Assembly: GCA_003695285.1 (NCBI GenBank)
Contig: RFIL01000017.1
Location: forward strand, 1 to 5,801
DNA length: 5,801 nucleotides
DNA from: Calditrichota bacterium
GTDB taxonomy: Bacteria > Calditrichota > Calditrichia > RBG-13-44-9 > J075
Direction: 5' to 3'
Part shown: positions 1 through 5,778 of the stretch, piece after piece
Position numbering within the stretch: position 1 is the stretch's first letter
Layout: each line of letters begins with the position of its first letter
Notes under the pieces: generated by a model
The model's input: the letters and a program-made list of their open reading frames with translations, nothing else
What the model was told of the DNA's origin: nothing
Database searches by the model: none
Position numbers and translations under genes: made by a program

Positions 1-153
1 AGTCACTTTACTGCAAAATTCTCTGCAGCTCAGGAAACTCATGGTGTAACCAGTGCCGCTACAGGTACAGCATCCTGCATTCTTTCGGATGATGGGCTCA
101 AAATCAACTTTATCCACCTCACCCCACTTCAGGACTCTGAACCACCATTTTGA
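1..153 (+). CDS. C-terminal end of a CHRD-domain protein, probably truncated by frameshift (5' end outside window)
   Basis: The frame is open from the window edge to a TGA at 151-153, giving 50 residues. The text FTAKFSAAQETHGVTSAATG followed by TASCILSDDG matches the opening of the CHRD domain, which usually reads like F-A-LSGAQEVPPV-T-ATGTA-F-LS-DG. CHRD domains are about 110-120 residues long and occur in secreted or extracellular proteins; their biochemical role is unclear. Only the first third is present before the stop. In the +1 frame from about position 131, the DNA reads RTLNHHFDLAPF, which resembles the next CHRD motif (AAHFH-AP) at about the expected spacing. I therefore infer a frameshifted, decayed gene, or a sequencing error, rather than a normal C-terminus. 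The +1 frame itself ends at a TGA at 218-220 without the rest of the domain. The domain assignment is fairly good; the pseudogene reading is tentative. Confidence 0.55.
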   Translation, partial: SHFTAKFSAAQETHGVTSAATGTASCILSDDGLKINFIHLTPLQDSEPPF

Positions 154-177
154 TTTGGCACCATTTGTGATTATATT
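150..177 (+). promoter_or_regulatory. Possible sigma-70-type promoter for ecfT-like/truA
   Basis: TTGATT at 150-155 and TATATT at 172-177 are separated by 16 bases and lie 40 bases before the TTG start of the EcfT-like gene. The stretch is AT-rich, so chance matches are likely. The 63-base gap after the CHRD remnant shows no other structure that I can support. Confidence 0.25.
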
Positions 178-216
178 TAAAGTCTCTAATTTTCGTAAAG
201 ATAAGGGTCGTAGAGA

Positions 217-957
217 TTGATAATTCAGAGTATCAGTTTTCCCGTTAAGCTATTTTTAACGTTCTTTGTTATCACCTTCTCAATCTACTTTCAAAGCTGG
301 TATTACAGCCTTTCTGTGGTCAGTATTCTGTTCCTGATATTTCATTTTCAACGCTTGGTGCTGTTTCGGTCTTCTAAACAGCGACATTTTTTTATGGGAT
401 TTTTAGTTCTGTTATTTTTCTTTCGTTCTTTGAATGGTTTTGGGAAAGTATGGGTTAGCCTTCCCGGTCATATCGTGTTTACGCAGGAAGGAGTTGTGGC
501 AGCTTTTACCTTTGTGTTACAGATGTTGATTATCTTTTTACTGGTGAGCCTTGCGGTAAAATCCACATCCGATGAAGAAATCTGGTATTATTTTCATAAA
601 CTTCAGCATTCAACTGGTAAGGGAATAGCCTTCTTCCAGCAGGTCGCCCGTATTGCCATGTATGTGTTTTATTTGATACCCACCTGTCTGGATTTACAAC
701 TGGAATATACTTCTGACATCAAGGAACAAATTCGGGAAAAAAAGGGGAGTTTAAAACTTAAGTTACAGCTTGTATTAGATAAGATGAGTAGATTCATTGT
801 TAGCATCCTGGAGTTGAGTGAACATGAATACAAGCACTTTACGACACAGCATTCGTCACGAGGAGACATCCAACCGTTACCGGTGCTCAATTGGGTGGCA
901 GGTTTCACTACAGTGGCCGTGATTTGTCTTCATTTGTTTATTTTAAGGGCATTTTAA
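217..957 (+). CDS. EcfT/CbiQ-like energy-coupling-factor transmembrane protein, divergent and solitary
   Basis: This 246-residue membrane protein is rich in Phe, Leu, Ile and Val. Hydrophobic stretches lie near residues 9-25, 30-50, 58-72, 93-115, 137-155 and 226-246. The core resembles EcfT/CbiQ: a T-x-E-G motif at 89-92 (FTQEGV) opens a long helix, followed by S-T-S-D-E-E-I at 116-122 (usual TTS--E-), then a helix ending in YLIP near 152-155 (usual RFIP). EcfT is the scaffold of ECF vitamin or metal importers and couples the substrate-binding S component to EcfA ATPases through two cytoplasmic Ala-Arg-Gly motifs. Here the first is replaced by REKKG (173-177); an S-R-G at 214-216 may be the second. 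No ATPase or S component is nearby. EcfT just upstream of truA is a familiar order in Firmicutes, which supports the family call. The TTG start is chosen because TAAGGG lies at 203-207 and no in-frame ATG occurs until 394. The substrate is unknown. Confidence 0.66.
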   Translation: MIIQSISFPVKLFLTFFVITFSIYFQSWYYSLSVVSILFLIFHFQRLVLFRSSKQRHFFMGFLVLLFFFRSLNGFGKVWVSLPGHIVFTQEGVVAAFTFVLQMLIIFLLVSLAVKSTSDEEIWYYFHKLQHSTGKGIAFFQQVARIAMYVFYLIPTCLDLQLEYTSDIKEQIREKKGSLKLKLQLVLDKMSRFIVSILELSEHEYKHFTTQHSSRGDIQPLPVLNWVAGFTTVAVICLHLFILRAF

Positions 958-962
958 GGGGT

Positions 963-1694
963 ATGGTTAGAAATATTAAATTGGTGGTTGAATATGAAGG
1001 TACCCGGTATCACGGGTGGCAGCATCAGGAGAATGCTGTGACAGTGCAACAGAAGTTAGAAGAAGCCATTTTTCGCTTGAGTGGAGAAAGGGTGCGGACA
1101 ACCGCAGCAGGTCGAACAGATGCCGGAGTCCATGCCCGGGGGCAGGTTGTAAATTTTCATCTGAAGAAGCAGTTACCCCTGTATAAAATTGAAATGGGGT
1201 TAAATGCACATCTACCGGAAGATATTGTGGTCAAGGAAGCAGAAGATGTTGCGATGGACTTTAATGCTCGATTTTCAGCCAAACAACGGATATATCACTA
1301 TTACATCACTACCGAACGGACGGCAATACACCGGCATTTCTGCTGGCAGGTCTTCTTTCCATTTGAAAAGGAGCTCCTTCAACCGATGGCGGAAATGATT
1401 ATTGGAGAACACGATTTTGGTGCCTTTTCCAGAAAGGAAGTGCAAAGCGATCATAAACGGTGCATCGTCTATGAATCTCGTTGGTGGAAGGAGGGGGATT
1501 TCTGGATTTTTCGGATTGCTGCCAATCGATTTTTACATGGGATGGTTCGCACTCTGGTGGGAACGATGATTGATGTTGCCCGGGGGCGGTTTAGTAAAGA
1601 GGAGTTTGTGGATATTTTCCACTCCAGGGATCGCTGTCAGGCAGGACCTGCAGCACCCGCGAAAGGATTGGTTCTGGAGGAGGTGAAGTTTTGA
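963..1694 (+). CDS. truA: tRNA pseudouridine(38-40) synthase TruA
   Basis: TruA isomerises uridine to pseudouridine at positions 38, 39 and 40 in the anticodon arm of many tRNAs, acting in the cytoplasm as a homodimer without cofactor. The 243-residue product has the usual length and order: IKLVVEYEGTRYHGWQ near residues 5-20; the catalytic motif AGRTDAGVHA at 49-58 with the nucleophile Asp53 (equivalent to E. coli Asp60); and, in the second half, an NRFLHGMVRTLVG motif that helps form the active-site cleft. The ATG at 963 is chosen because the protein then begins MVRNIKL, as in homologues; the frame is open further upstream but would overlap ecfT. It begins 5 bases after the EcfT-like stop, so the two are probably cotranscribed. 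The nearest purine run, AAGGGG at 956-961, lies only one base from the ATG, which is too close for an ordinary ribosome binding site. AAGGG at 945-949 or coupling to ecfT translation may serve instead. Confidence 0.95.
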   Translation: MVRNIKLVVEYEGTRYHGWQHQENAVTVQQKLEEAIFRLSGERVRTTAAGRTDAGVHARGQVVNFHLKKQLPLYKIEMGLNAHLPEDIVVKEAEDVAMDFNARFSAKQRIYHYYITTERTAIHRHFCWQVFFPFEKELLQPMAEMIIGEHDFGAFSRKEVQSDHKRCIVYESRWWKEGDFWIFRIAANRFLHGMVRTLVGTMIDVARGRFSKEEFVDIFHSRDRCQAGPAAPAKGLVLEEVKF

Positions 1695-1721
1695 AAGCAC
1701 AGGGGATTAAAACTTTATAAT
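1691..1721 (+). promoter_or_regulatory. Candidate promoter for the tal-htrA-purB-purC-like block
   Basis: A perfect TATAAT at 1716-1721 is preceded by TTGAAA at 1691-1696, with a rather long 19-base spacer. The -35 element overlaps the stop codon of truA. Transcription would begin near 1728 and give a leader of about 90 bases before tal. The position, in the only sizeable gap of the gene-dense region, supports it; the spacer length and unknown sigma preference weaken it. Confidence 0.4.
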
Positions 1722-1761
1722 GTTGTTGTGACAGGGGAATTGAAGAGATAAATTCGAGGCG

Positions 1762-1783
1762 CCTGAGTCCAACAGGATTCAGG
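1762..1783 (+). promoter_or_regulatory. Hairpin in the tal leader
   Basis: CCTGAGTCC (1762-1770) and GGATTCAGG (1775-1783) form a 9-base-pair stem with one G-U pair and the loop AACA. It sits about 33 bases before the tal start. No U-run follows directly (TTATCATATACATTTT), so it is a poor intrinsic terminator. It could be an mRNA-stabilising or regulatory leader element, or a weak terminator for truA. Confidence 0.4.
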
Positions 1784-1805
1784 TTATCATATACATTTTA
1801 AATTT

Positions 1806-1810
1806 GGAGA
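1806..1810 (+). promoter_or_regulatory. Ribosome binding site that decides the tal start
   Basis: GGAGA directly abuts a first ATG at 1811 and lies 6 bases before a second in-frame ATG at 1817. Normal spacing favours 1817, which also gives the family-typical N-terminus MKFFIDT. Confidence 0.7.
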
Positions 1811-1816
1811 ATGGTC

Positions 1817-2467
1817 ATGAAGTTTTTTATTGATACCGGAAATGTTGATGAGATCCGGGAAGCAGCGGAAATGGGAATTCTGGATGGGGTCACCACCAAT
1901 CCCTCTTTATTGTCAAAAGAGAAGGGTAACCCGTTTGAGATTTTAAAAACGATATGTGAAATTGTCGATGGGCCGGTCAGTGCAGAGGTGATTGCAACAA
2001 AACGAGATGGGATGCTGGAGGAAGCCAAAAAGTTAGCTGAAATTGCAGACAATATTGTCATTAAGCTGCCCACCACTCCCGATGGGGTGAAGGCCTGCAA
2101 GGAATTAACCTCACAGGGAATTAAAGTGAACATGACGCTTGTGTTTTCGCCTCTTCAGGCGTTGTTGGTCGCCAAAGCCGGTGCCACATTCGTCAGCCCC
2201 TTTGTGGGTCGACTGGACGACATCAGCAGTGATGGGATGGGCTTGATTGGGCAGGTGGCTCAAATCTATGAGAACTACGGTTTTGAAACCGAAATTCTGG
2301 TAGCCAGTGTGAGGCATCCCATGCATATTGTGCAAGCAGCTTTGATGGGCGCTGATATTTGCACCATACCATTTAAAGTCATTACTCAAATGTTTAAACA
2401 TCCTCTCACTGACATCGGGCTGGAAAAATTTATTAGTGATTGGAAAAAATTGATGGGAGAGGATTAA
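1817..2467 (+). CDS. tal: Transaldolase, small TalC/MipB type
   Basis: Transaldolase moves a three-carbon dihydroxyacetone unit between sedoheptulose 7-phosphate and glyceraldehyde 3-phosphate, giving fructose 6-phosphate and erythrose 4-phosphate, in the non-oxidative pentose phosphate pathway. The 216-residue length is typical of the short class. Visible motifs are MKFFIDT with Asp6, GVTTNPSLL (24-32), SAEV with Glu57, NIVIKLP with the Schiff-base Lys83, NMTLVFS (105-111), SPFVGRLDD (127-135) and SVRHPMH. The related E. coli fructose-6-phosphate aldolase has Gln and Tyr where this protein has Glu57 and Phe129; Glu and Phe are the transaldolase state, so I prefer transaldolase over aldolase. 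It is the first gene of a tight block with htrA, purB and purC-like, and its TAA shares a base with the htrA ATG. A pentose phosphate gene beside purine genes makes sense because ribose 5-phosphate is the PRPP precursor. Confidence 0.93.
   Translation: MKFFIDTGNVDEIREAAEMGILDGVTTNPSLLSKEKGNPFEILKTICEIVDGPVSAEVIATKRDGMLEEAKKLAEIADNIVIKLPTTPDGVKACKELTSQGIKVNMTLVFSPLQALLVAKAGATFVSPFVGRLDDISSDGMGLIGQVAQIYENYGFETEILVASVRHPMHIVQAALMGADICTIPFKVITQMFKHPLTDIGLEKFISDWKKLMGED
2456..2462 (+). promoter_or_regulatory. Ribosome binding site of htrA inside tal
   Basis: GGAGAGG lies 4 bases before the ATG at 2467, within the last codons of tal. It supports the ATG over a TTG at 2440 in the same frame. Confidence 0.7.
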
Positions 2468-3699
2468 TGAGGCAATCAGCCTTCAGGGGTTGGAATTTCC
2501 CACTTTGGGATATGCTCCGAACCAGCATTGTACTCGGGCTGATGATGCTGGTATTGGTAGGATGCCAATCCGAAGAGCATTCGCAGCAATCATCCAGTGA
2601 TAGTTCATTCTTCAACAGTGCTCTGGCTCAAACACCGCCACAGGATGATGTAACAGCGACACGTGAAAATGCCATCACCCGGGCAGTGGCCAGAGTAAGT
2701 CCGGCTGTAGTGGGCATCTCCGTAATTTATGTGCAACGATTTGTTCAACCCAGTCCCTTTTATGATGACCCTCTGTGGCGTTATCTCTTTCCGGAACTTT
2801 ATCGCGACCGAGTGTATGAGCGACAGGTAGAGTCCCTGGGTTCCGGATTTATAATATCTCCCGATGGGTACATCGTTACCAATGAACATGTGGTGAGCAA
2901 TGGTACCAAGATAGTGGTTACCCTCACCGATGGCCGTCATCTCAATGCTGAAGTTGTGGGTACCGACAGGTTAACAGATATTGCTCTGCTCAAAATCGAG
3001 GGGGACAATTTTCCTTACATCCCATTTGGGAGAACCACGGATTTACTGGTTGGGGAATGGGTGATTGCGCTTGGGAATCCCTTTGGATTATTTGTTCTCA
3101 ATGATAAACCCACGGTCACGGTGGGAGTTGTAAGTGCGGTGGATCGGGATTGGGGGAGAACCGATGATGGCCGCCTCTATATGGATATGATTCAAACCGA
3201 TGCAGCAATTAATCATGGTAATAGTGGTGGACCGCTGGTGAATGCACTGGGCGAGGTTATTGGAATGAATACGTTTATCTATACCGGAAGCCGCACCCAG
3301 CAGGGATTTGTTGGAATCGGTTTCGCCATTCCCATTGAGCGCATTCAAAAAGTCATCACCGAATTGAAAGAGAAGGGCAAAATCGATCGGAATTTCTGGC
3401 TGGGGATTCTGGATGTGCAAACCCTTACCCCCATGATTGTCAGTGTGTTGAATTTGAAGGTTGATGAGGGAGTGATCATCACTCAGATTGATATCCGTGG
3501 AGATGCTTATAAGGCCGGAATACGGGATGAGGATGTCATACTTGCCATTAATGGGAAAAAGATTACCTCACGGGAAGATTATGTGAATACTCTAAGTGAA
3601 ATGGATTTACGAGTCGGAGATGTTCTGACCTTCACCATCTATCGGGAAGGAAAAACGTTTGATATCCCCGTTACTCTGCAACAAGCAAAGAGGATGTAA
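2467..3699 (+). CDS. HtrA/DegQ-family serine protease, predicted lipoprotein with one PDZ domain
   Basis: This is a 410-residue envelope protease of the trypsin-like HtrA family, which degrades or monitors misfolded exported proteins. The N-terminus has a basic start, a hydrophobic stretch at 19-31 and a lipobox LVGC with Cys33, so it is predicted to be lipid-anchored. The residue after Cys33 is Gln, not Asp, which in a Lol-type system would not retain it in the inner membrane. A Ser/Gln-rich linker (34-60) leads to the protease domain with catalytic His141 (TNEHVV), Asp171 (LTDIALLKI) and Ser253 (GNSGGPL). A single PDZ domain covers about 311-405, with WLGI (311-314) as its likely ligand-binding loop. 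DegP and DegQ have two PDZ domains; one PDZ plus a membrane anchor recalls DegS. The catalytic-Ser motif reads NHGNSGGPL where most members have NPGNSGGPL. It overlaps tal and purB by one base each, indicating translational coupling. Confidence 0.92.
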   Translation: MRQSAFRGWNFPLWDMLRTSIVLGLMMLVLVGCQSEEHSQQSSSDSSFFNSALAQTPPQDDVTATRENAITRAVARVSPAVVGISVIYVQRFVQPSPFYDDPLWRYLFPELYRDRVYERQVESLGSGFIISPDGYIVTNEHVVSNGTKIVVTLTDGRHLNAEVVGTDRLTDIALLKIEGDNFPYIPFGRTTDLLVGEWVIALGNPFGLFVLNDKPTVTVGVVSAVDRDWGRTDDGRLYMDMIQTDAAINHGNSGGPLVNALGEVIGMNTFIYTGSRTQQGFVGIGFAIPIERIQKVITELKEKGKIDRNFWLGILDVQTLTPMIVSVLNLKVDEGVIITQIDIRGDAYKAGIRDEDVILAINGKKITSREDYVNTLSEMDLRVGDVLTFTIYREGKTFDIPVTLQQAKRM

Positions 3700-4997
3700 T
3701 GATCGAGCGTTATACATTACCGGAAATTGGTGCTATCTGGACCGAAGAAAACAAGTTTCGAATCTGGTTGGAAATAGAAATTCTGGCTTGTGAAGCCCAG
3801 GCAAAGCTGGGTAAAATTCCTCAGGAAGCTGTGACTCAAATCCGGGAAAAAGCGACTTTTTCTGTAGAGCGGATTCAGGAAATAGAGGCAGAGGTTCATC
3901 ATGATGTGATCGCCTTTCTGACCAATGTGGCGGAATATGTGGGAGAACCCGCTCGCTTTATTCATTATGGTATGACCTCTTCAGATGTGCTCGACACCGC
4001 CCTGGCGGTCCAACTGAAGCAGGCCGGAGAGTTAATTGCTCAGAAGCTGGAGCAAGTCATTTCAATCTTGAAAGCTCAGGCTTTAAAATACAAAGATACT
4101 GTAATGATGGGGCGTACCCACGGGGTTCATGCGGAACCGATCACGTTTGGATTTAAACTGCTGGTCTGGTACAGTGAGATGTTGCGAAACCGTGAACGTC
4201 TGAATCGGGCTATAGAAACCATATCTACCGGAAAAATTTCCGGGGCGGTGGGAACCTTTGCACATATGGATCCCTTTGTGGAAGAGTATGTCTGTCAGCA
4301 TCTGGGATTACAACCTGCGGCTATTTCCACCCAAATTCTGCAACGGGATCGACATGCGGAATACCTCTCGGCATTGGCGCTGATCGGAGCCACGTTGGAA
4401 AAAATTGCGCTAGAAATCAGGCATCTTCAACGAACTGAGGTTCTAGAGGTGGAAGAACCATTCGGCTCTCGACAGAAGGGTTCTTCGGCGATGCCACACA
4501 AAAAAAATCCAATTTTGTCAGAAAGGATTTGTGGGATGGCGCGCCTTTTACGAGGGAATCTGGTCACTGCGCTGGAGAATGTCGCGCTCTGGCATGAACG
4601 GGATATCTCTCATTCTTCAGCGGAAAGGGTTATTTTACCGGATGCAACCATCGGGCTTTATTACATGCTGGATAAGACGGCAACCCTTCTTCAGGGAATG
4701 GTCGTTCATGAAGAGAGGATGAAAGAGAACCTGGAATCCAGTAAAGGGCTGTATTTTTCTCAATCCATTTTATTGCATCTGGTGCAGAAAGGGGTTTCCC
4801 GAGAGGATGCTTATCGAATGGTTCAACGGAATGCCCTGAAAGTCTGGGAATCCTCGGAAACCGATCTACTATCTGAGTTGATGAAGGATGAGGAGGTTTT
4901 ATCATATCTCTCAAAAGAGGAATTGCAGGAAATTTGTAATTTACAGAATCGATTAAAACATATTGAGATACCTTTTAAACGCTTGCATCTACTATAA
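3699..4997 (+). CDS. purB: Adenylosuccinate lyase
   Basis: PurB removes fumarate twice in purine synthesis: from SAICAR to give AICAR, and from adenylosuccinate to give AMP. It acts as a cytoplasmic homotetramer of the fumarase/aspartase superfamily. The 432-residue length matches the short bacterial class (B. subtilis type). Conserved elements are EVHHDV with His68, HYGMTSSD with His89 (89-96), MGRTHGVHAEP with His141 (137-147), and the flexible signature loop GSSAMPHKKNP (261-271) carrying the catalytic serine. The key histidines fall at the same numbers as in the B. subtilis enzyme, as I recall it. The ATG at 3699 overlaps the htrA TAA (TAATG), with AGAGGA at 3689-3694 as ribosome binding site. 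All catalytic residues I can check are present, so this should be an active enzyme, in contrast to its downstream neighbour. Confidence 0.96.
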   Translation: MIERYTLPEIGAIWTEENKFRIWLEIEILACEAQAKLGKIPQEAVTQIREKATFSVERIQEIEAEVHHDVIAFLTNVAEYVGEPARFIHYGMTSSDVLDTALAVQLKQAGELIAQKLEQVISILKAQALKYKDTVMMGRTHGVHAEPITFGFKLLVWYSEMLRNRERLNRAIETISTGKISGAVGTFAHMDPFVEEYVCQHLGLQPAAISTQILQRDRHAEYLSALALIGATLEKIALEIRHLQRTEVLEVEEPFGSRQKGSSAMPHKKNPILSERICGMARLLRGNLVTALENVALWHERDISHSSAERVILPDATIGLYYMLDKTATLLQGMVVHEERMKENLESSKGLYFSQSILLHLVQKGVSREDAYRMVQRNALKVWESSETDLLSELMKDEEVLSYLSKEELQEICNLQNRLKHIEIPFKRLHLL

Positions 4998-5002
4998 AAC
5001 AT

Positions 5003-5008
5003 GGAGGA
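5003..5008 (+). promoter_or_regulatory. Strong ribosome binding site that decides the purC-like start
   Basis: GGAGGA lies 8 bases before GTG at 5017, just after the purB stop. The frame is open back to a TTG at 4963, but that start would lie inside purB and adds residues unlike the family. The ATG at 5001 runs into a stop after three codons. Confidence 0.75.
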
Positions 5009-5016
5009 TTGAAACA

Positions 5017-5724
5017 GTGGATATTAAAGAAGTCATTGCTGAAGGGAGTACTAAAAAAGTCTATGCGACCAATCAAAGCGATCAGGTGGTCATTGAATTT
5101 CTGGATACTTTACCATTAACGGTTTCTAAACAAAAGGAAAAGGTAAAGGGGAAAGCAGAAATCAATAATGCCGTCTGTGCACATCTATTTGAGTATCTGG
5201 AAAGTTACAATGTTCCAACTCATTTTATCAAGACACAGAATGACAAGAGTTTTGTGGCAAAAAAGCTGGATATGATTCCGATTGCCATCGTGGTTTATAA
5301 CGTCGCTACCCAGGATCTGGCCAAACGGTTACATCTGGATACCGGAACGGTGTTGGAATTCCCGATTGTGGAAATGTATTATAAAGATGAAAAAAGAACC
5401 CTTCCTATGATCAATGAGTATCATGCCTATGCTCTTGGTCTCTGCGATCGAAAAGAGATGACCAATATTTCTCGGATAGCCACCAAAGTGAATGCTGTTT
5501 TGAAATCATTCTTTGAACGGAAAAAATTAAAATTGGTCAGTTTTCAGATTGAATTTGGAAGAACTCAGGGACAGGTAATTCTGGGTGATGAAGTATCACT
5601 GGATTCTCTGACTTTATGGCCGATCAATGAAGATGGAAAACTGGAAAAACCAGCGGCTTCCAAGTTAAAAGATATTGCTTTCTACAAGATGTTAAAAGAC
5701 CATATATTTGGTACTGCAGGTTAA
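5017..5724 (+). CDS. SAICAR synthetase (PurC) homologue lacking the CAIR-binding residues
   Basis: This 235-residue protein (GTG start) is clearly of the SAICAR synthetase fold and length: KGKAEINN (44-51), HLFEYLE (56-62), IPTHFI-like VPTHFI (66-71), KKLDMIP (82-88), LAKRL (101-105), NEYHAYALGL (133-142), IEFG (178-181) and LGDEVS-D (189-196). True PurC joins aspartate to CAIR using ATP, giving the SAICAR that PurB cleaves. My hand alignment to E. coli PurC, from memory, runs almost without gaps. It shows R94 to Y, S100 to D, D129 to L, D175 to S, K177 to Q and R199 to T, plus loss of the D-x-T/S-A-x-D/N-G loop near 31-37. Both family signatures fail (VVYNVATQD for VVRN-AAGS; LVSFQIEFG for LVDFKLEFG). 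Lys13, Lys82, Lys123, Glu179 and Asp191, expected on the ATP/metal side, remain. The frame is intact, so it is likely expressed. Function is unknown: an altered ligase, a regulator or a pseudoenzyme. I withhold the symbol purC for this reason. Confidence 0.85.
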   Translation: MDIKEVIAEGSTKKVYATNQSDQVVIEFLDTLPLTVSKQKEKVKGKAEINNAVCAHLFEYLESYNVPTHFIKTQNDKSFVAKKLDMIPIAIVVYNVATQDLAKRLHLDTGTVLEFPIVEMYYKDEKRTLPMINEYHAYALGLCDRKEMTNISRIATKVNAVLKSFFERKKLKLVSFQIEFGRTQGQVILGDEVSLDSLTLWPINEDGKLEKPAASKLKDIAFYKMLKDHIFGTAG

Positions 5725-5731
5725 ATAAATA

Positions 5732-5778
5732 CCTCGCTCTGGGTGAGTGAGGAAAGACAGGGTTTCAATGTAGCGAGG
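5732..5778. repeat. Inverted-repeat element after the purC-like gene, with two alternative stems
   Basis: CCTCGCTC (5732-5739) can pair with GAGTGAGG (5745-5752) as an 8-base-pair hairpin with loop TGGGT and one G-U pair. Alternatively, CCTCGCT (5732-5738) pairs perfectly with AGCGAGG (5772-5778). No U-run follows the first hairpin, so it is not a standard intrinsic terminator. The phrase GTAGCGAGGAATC (5770-5782) resembles dispersed palindromic intergenic repeats seen in many bacterial genomes. I see no gene in 5725-5801. Confidence 0.4.

Noticed and set aside
669..908. Antisense open frame on the minus strand within the ecfT-like gene.
   Set aside because: It lies wholly within a gene with family features on the other strand, and its translation shows no recognisable domain.
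1204..1398. Small + strand open frame inside truA.
   Set aside because: It is an out-of-frame shadow of a well-conserved gene, with no independent support.
1811..1816. Upstream ATG as the start of tal (product beginning MVMKFF).
   Set aside because: The ribosome binding site GGAGA touches this ATG with no spacer, whereas the second ATG has normal spacing and gives the family-typical N-terminus.
1817..2467. Fructose-6-phosphate aldolase instead of transaldolase.
   Set aside because: Glu57 and Phe129 are the transaldolase residues; E. coli fructose-6-phosphate aldolase has Gln and Tyr at these places.
3088..3420. Minus-strand open frame opposite the htrA protease domain.
   Set aside because: It is an antisense shadow of a strongly conserved coding region, with no ribosome binding site or domain that I could support.
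5017..5724. The PurC homologue as a decaying pseudogene or a product of sequencing frameshifts.
   Set aside because: The frame is uninterrupted, the length is normal, conserved blocks continue to the end in one frame, and the changed residues are isolated substitutions between well-kept blocks.
5732..5760. Intrinsic terminator for the operon.
   Set aside because: The hairpin is followed by AAAGACAGGG rather than a run of T, so a standard terminator is not supported.
5745..5765. Start of an RNase P RNA, because GAGGAAAG resembles its conserved core.
   Set aside because: The following bases do not continue the conserved core, and there is no room for the preceding helices.
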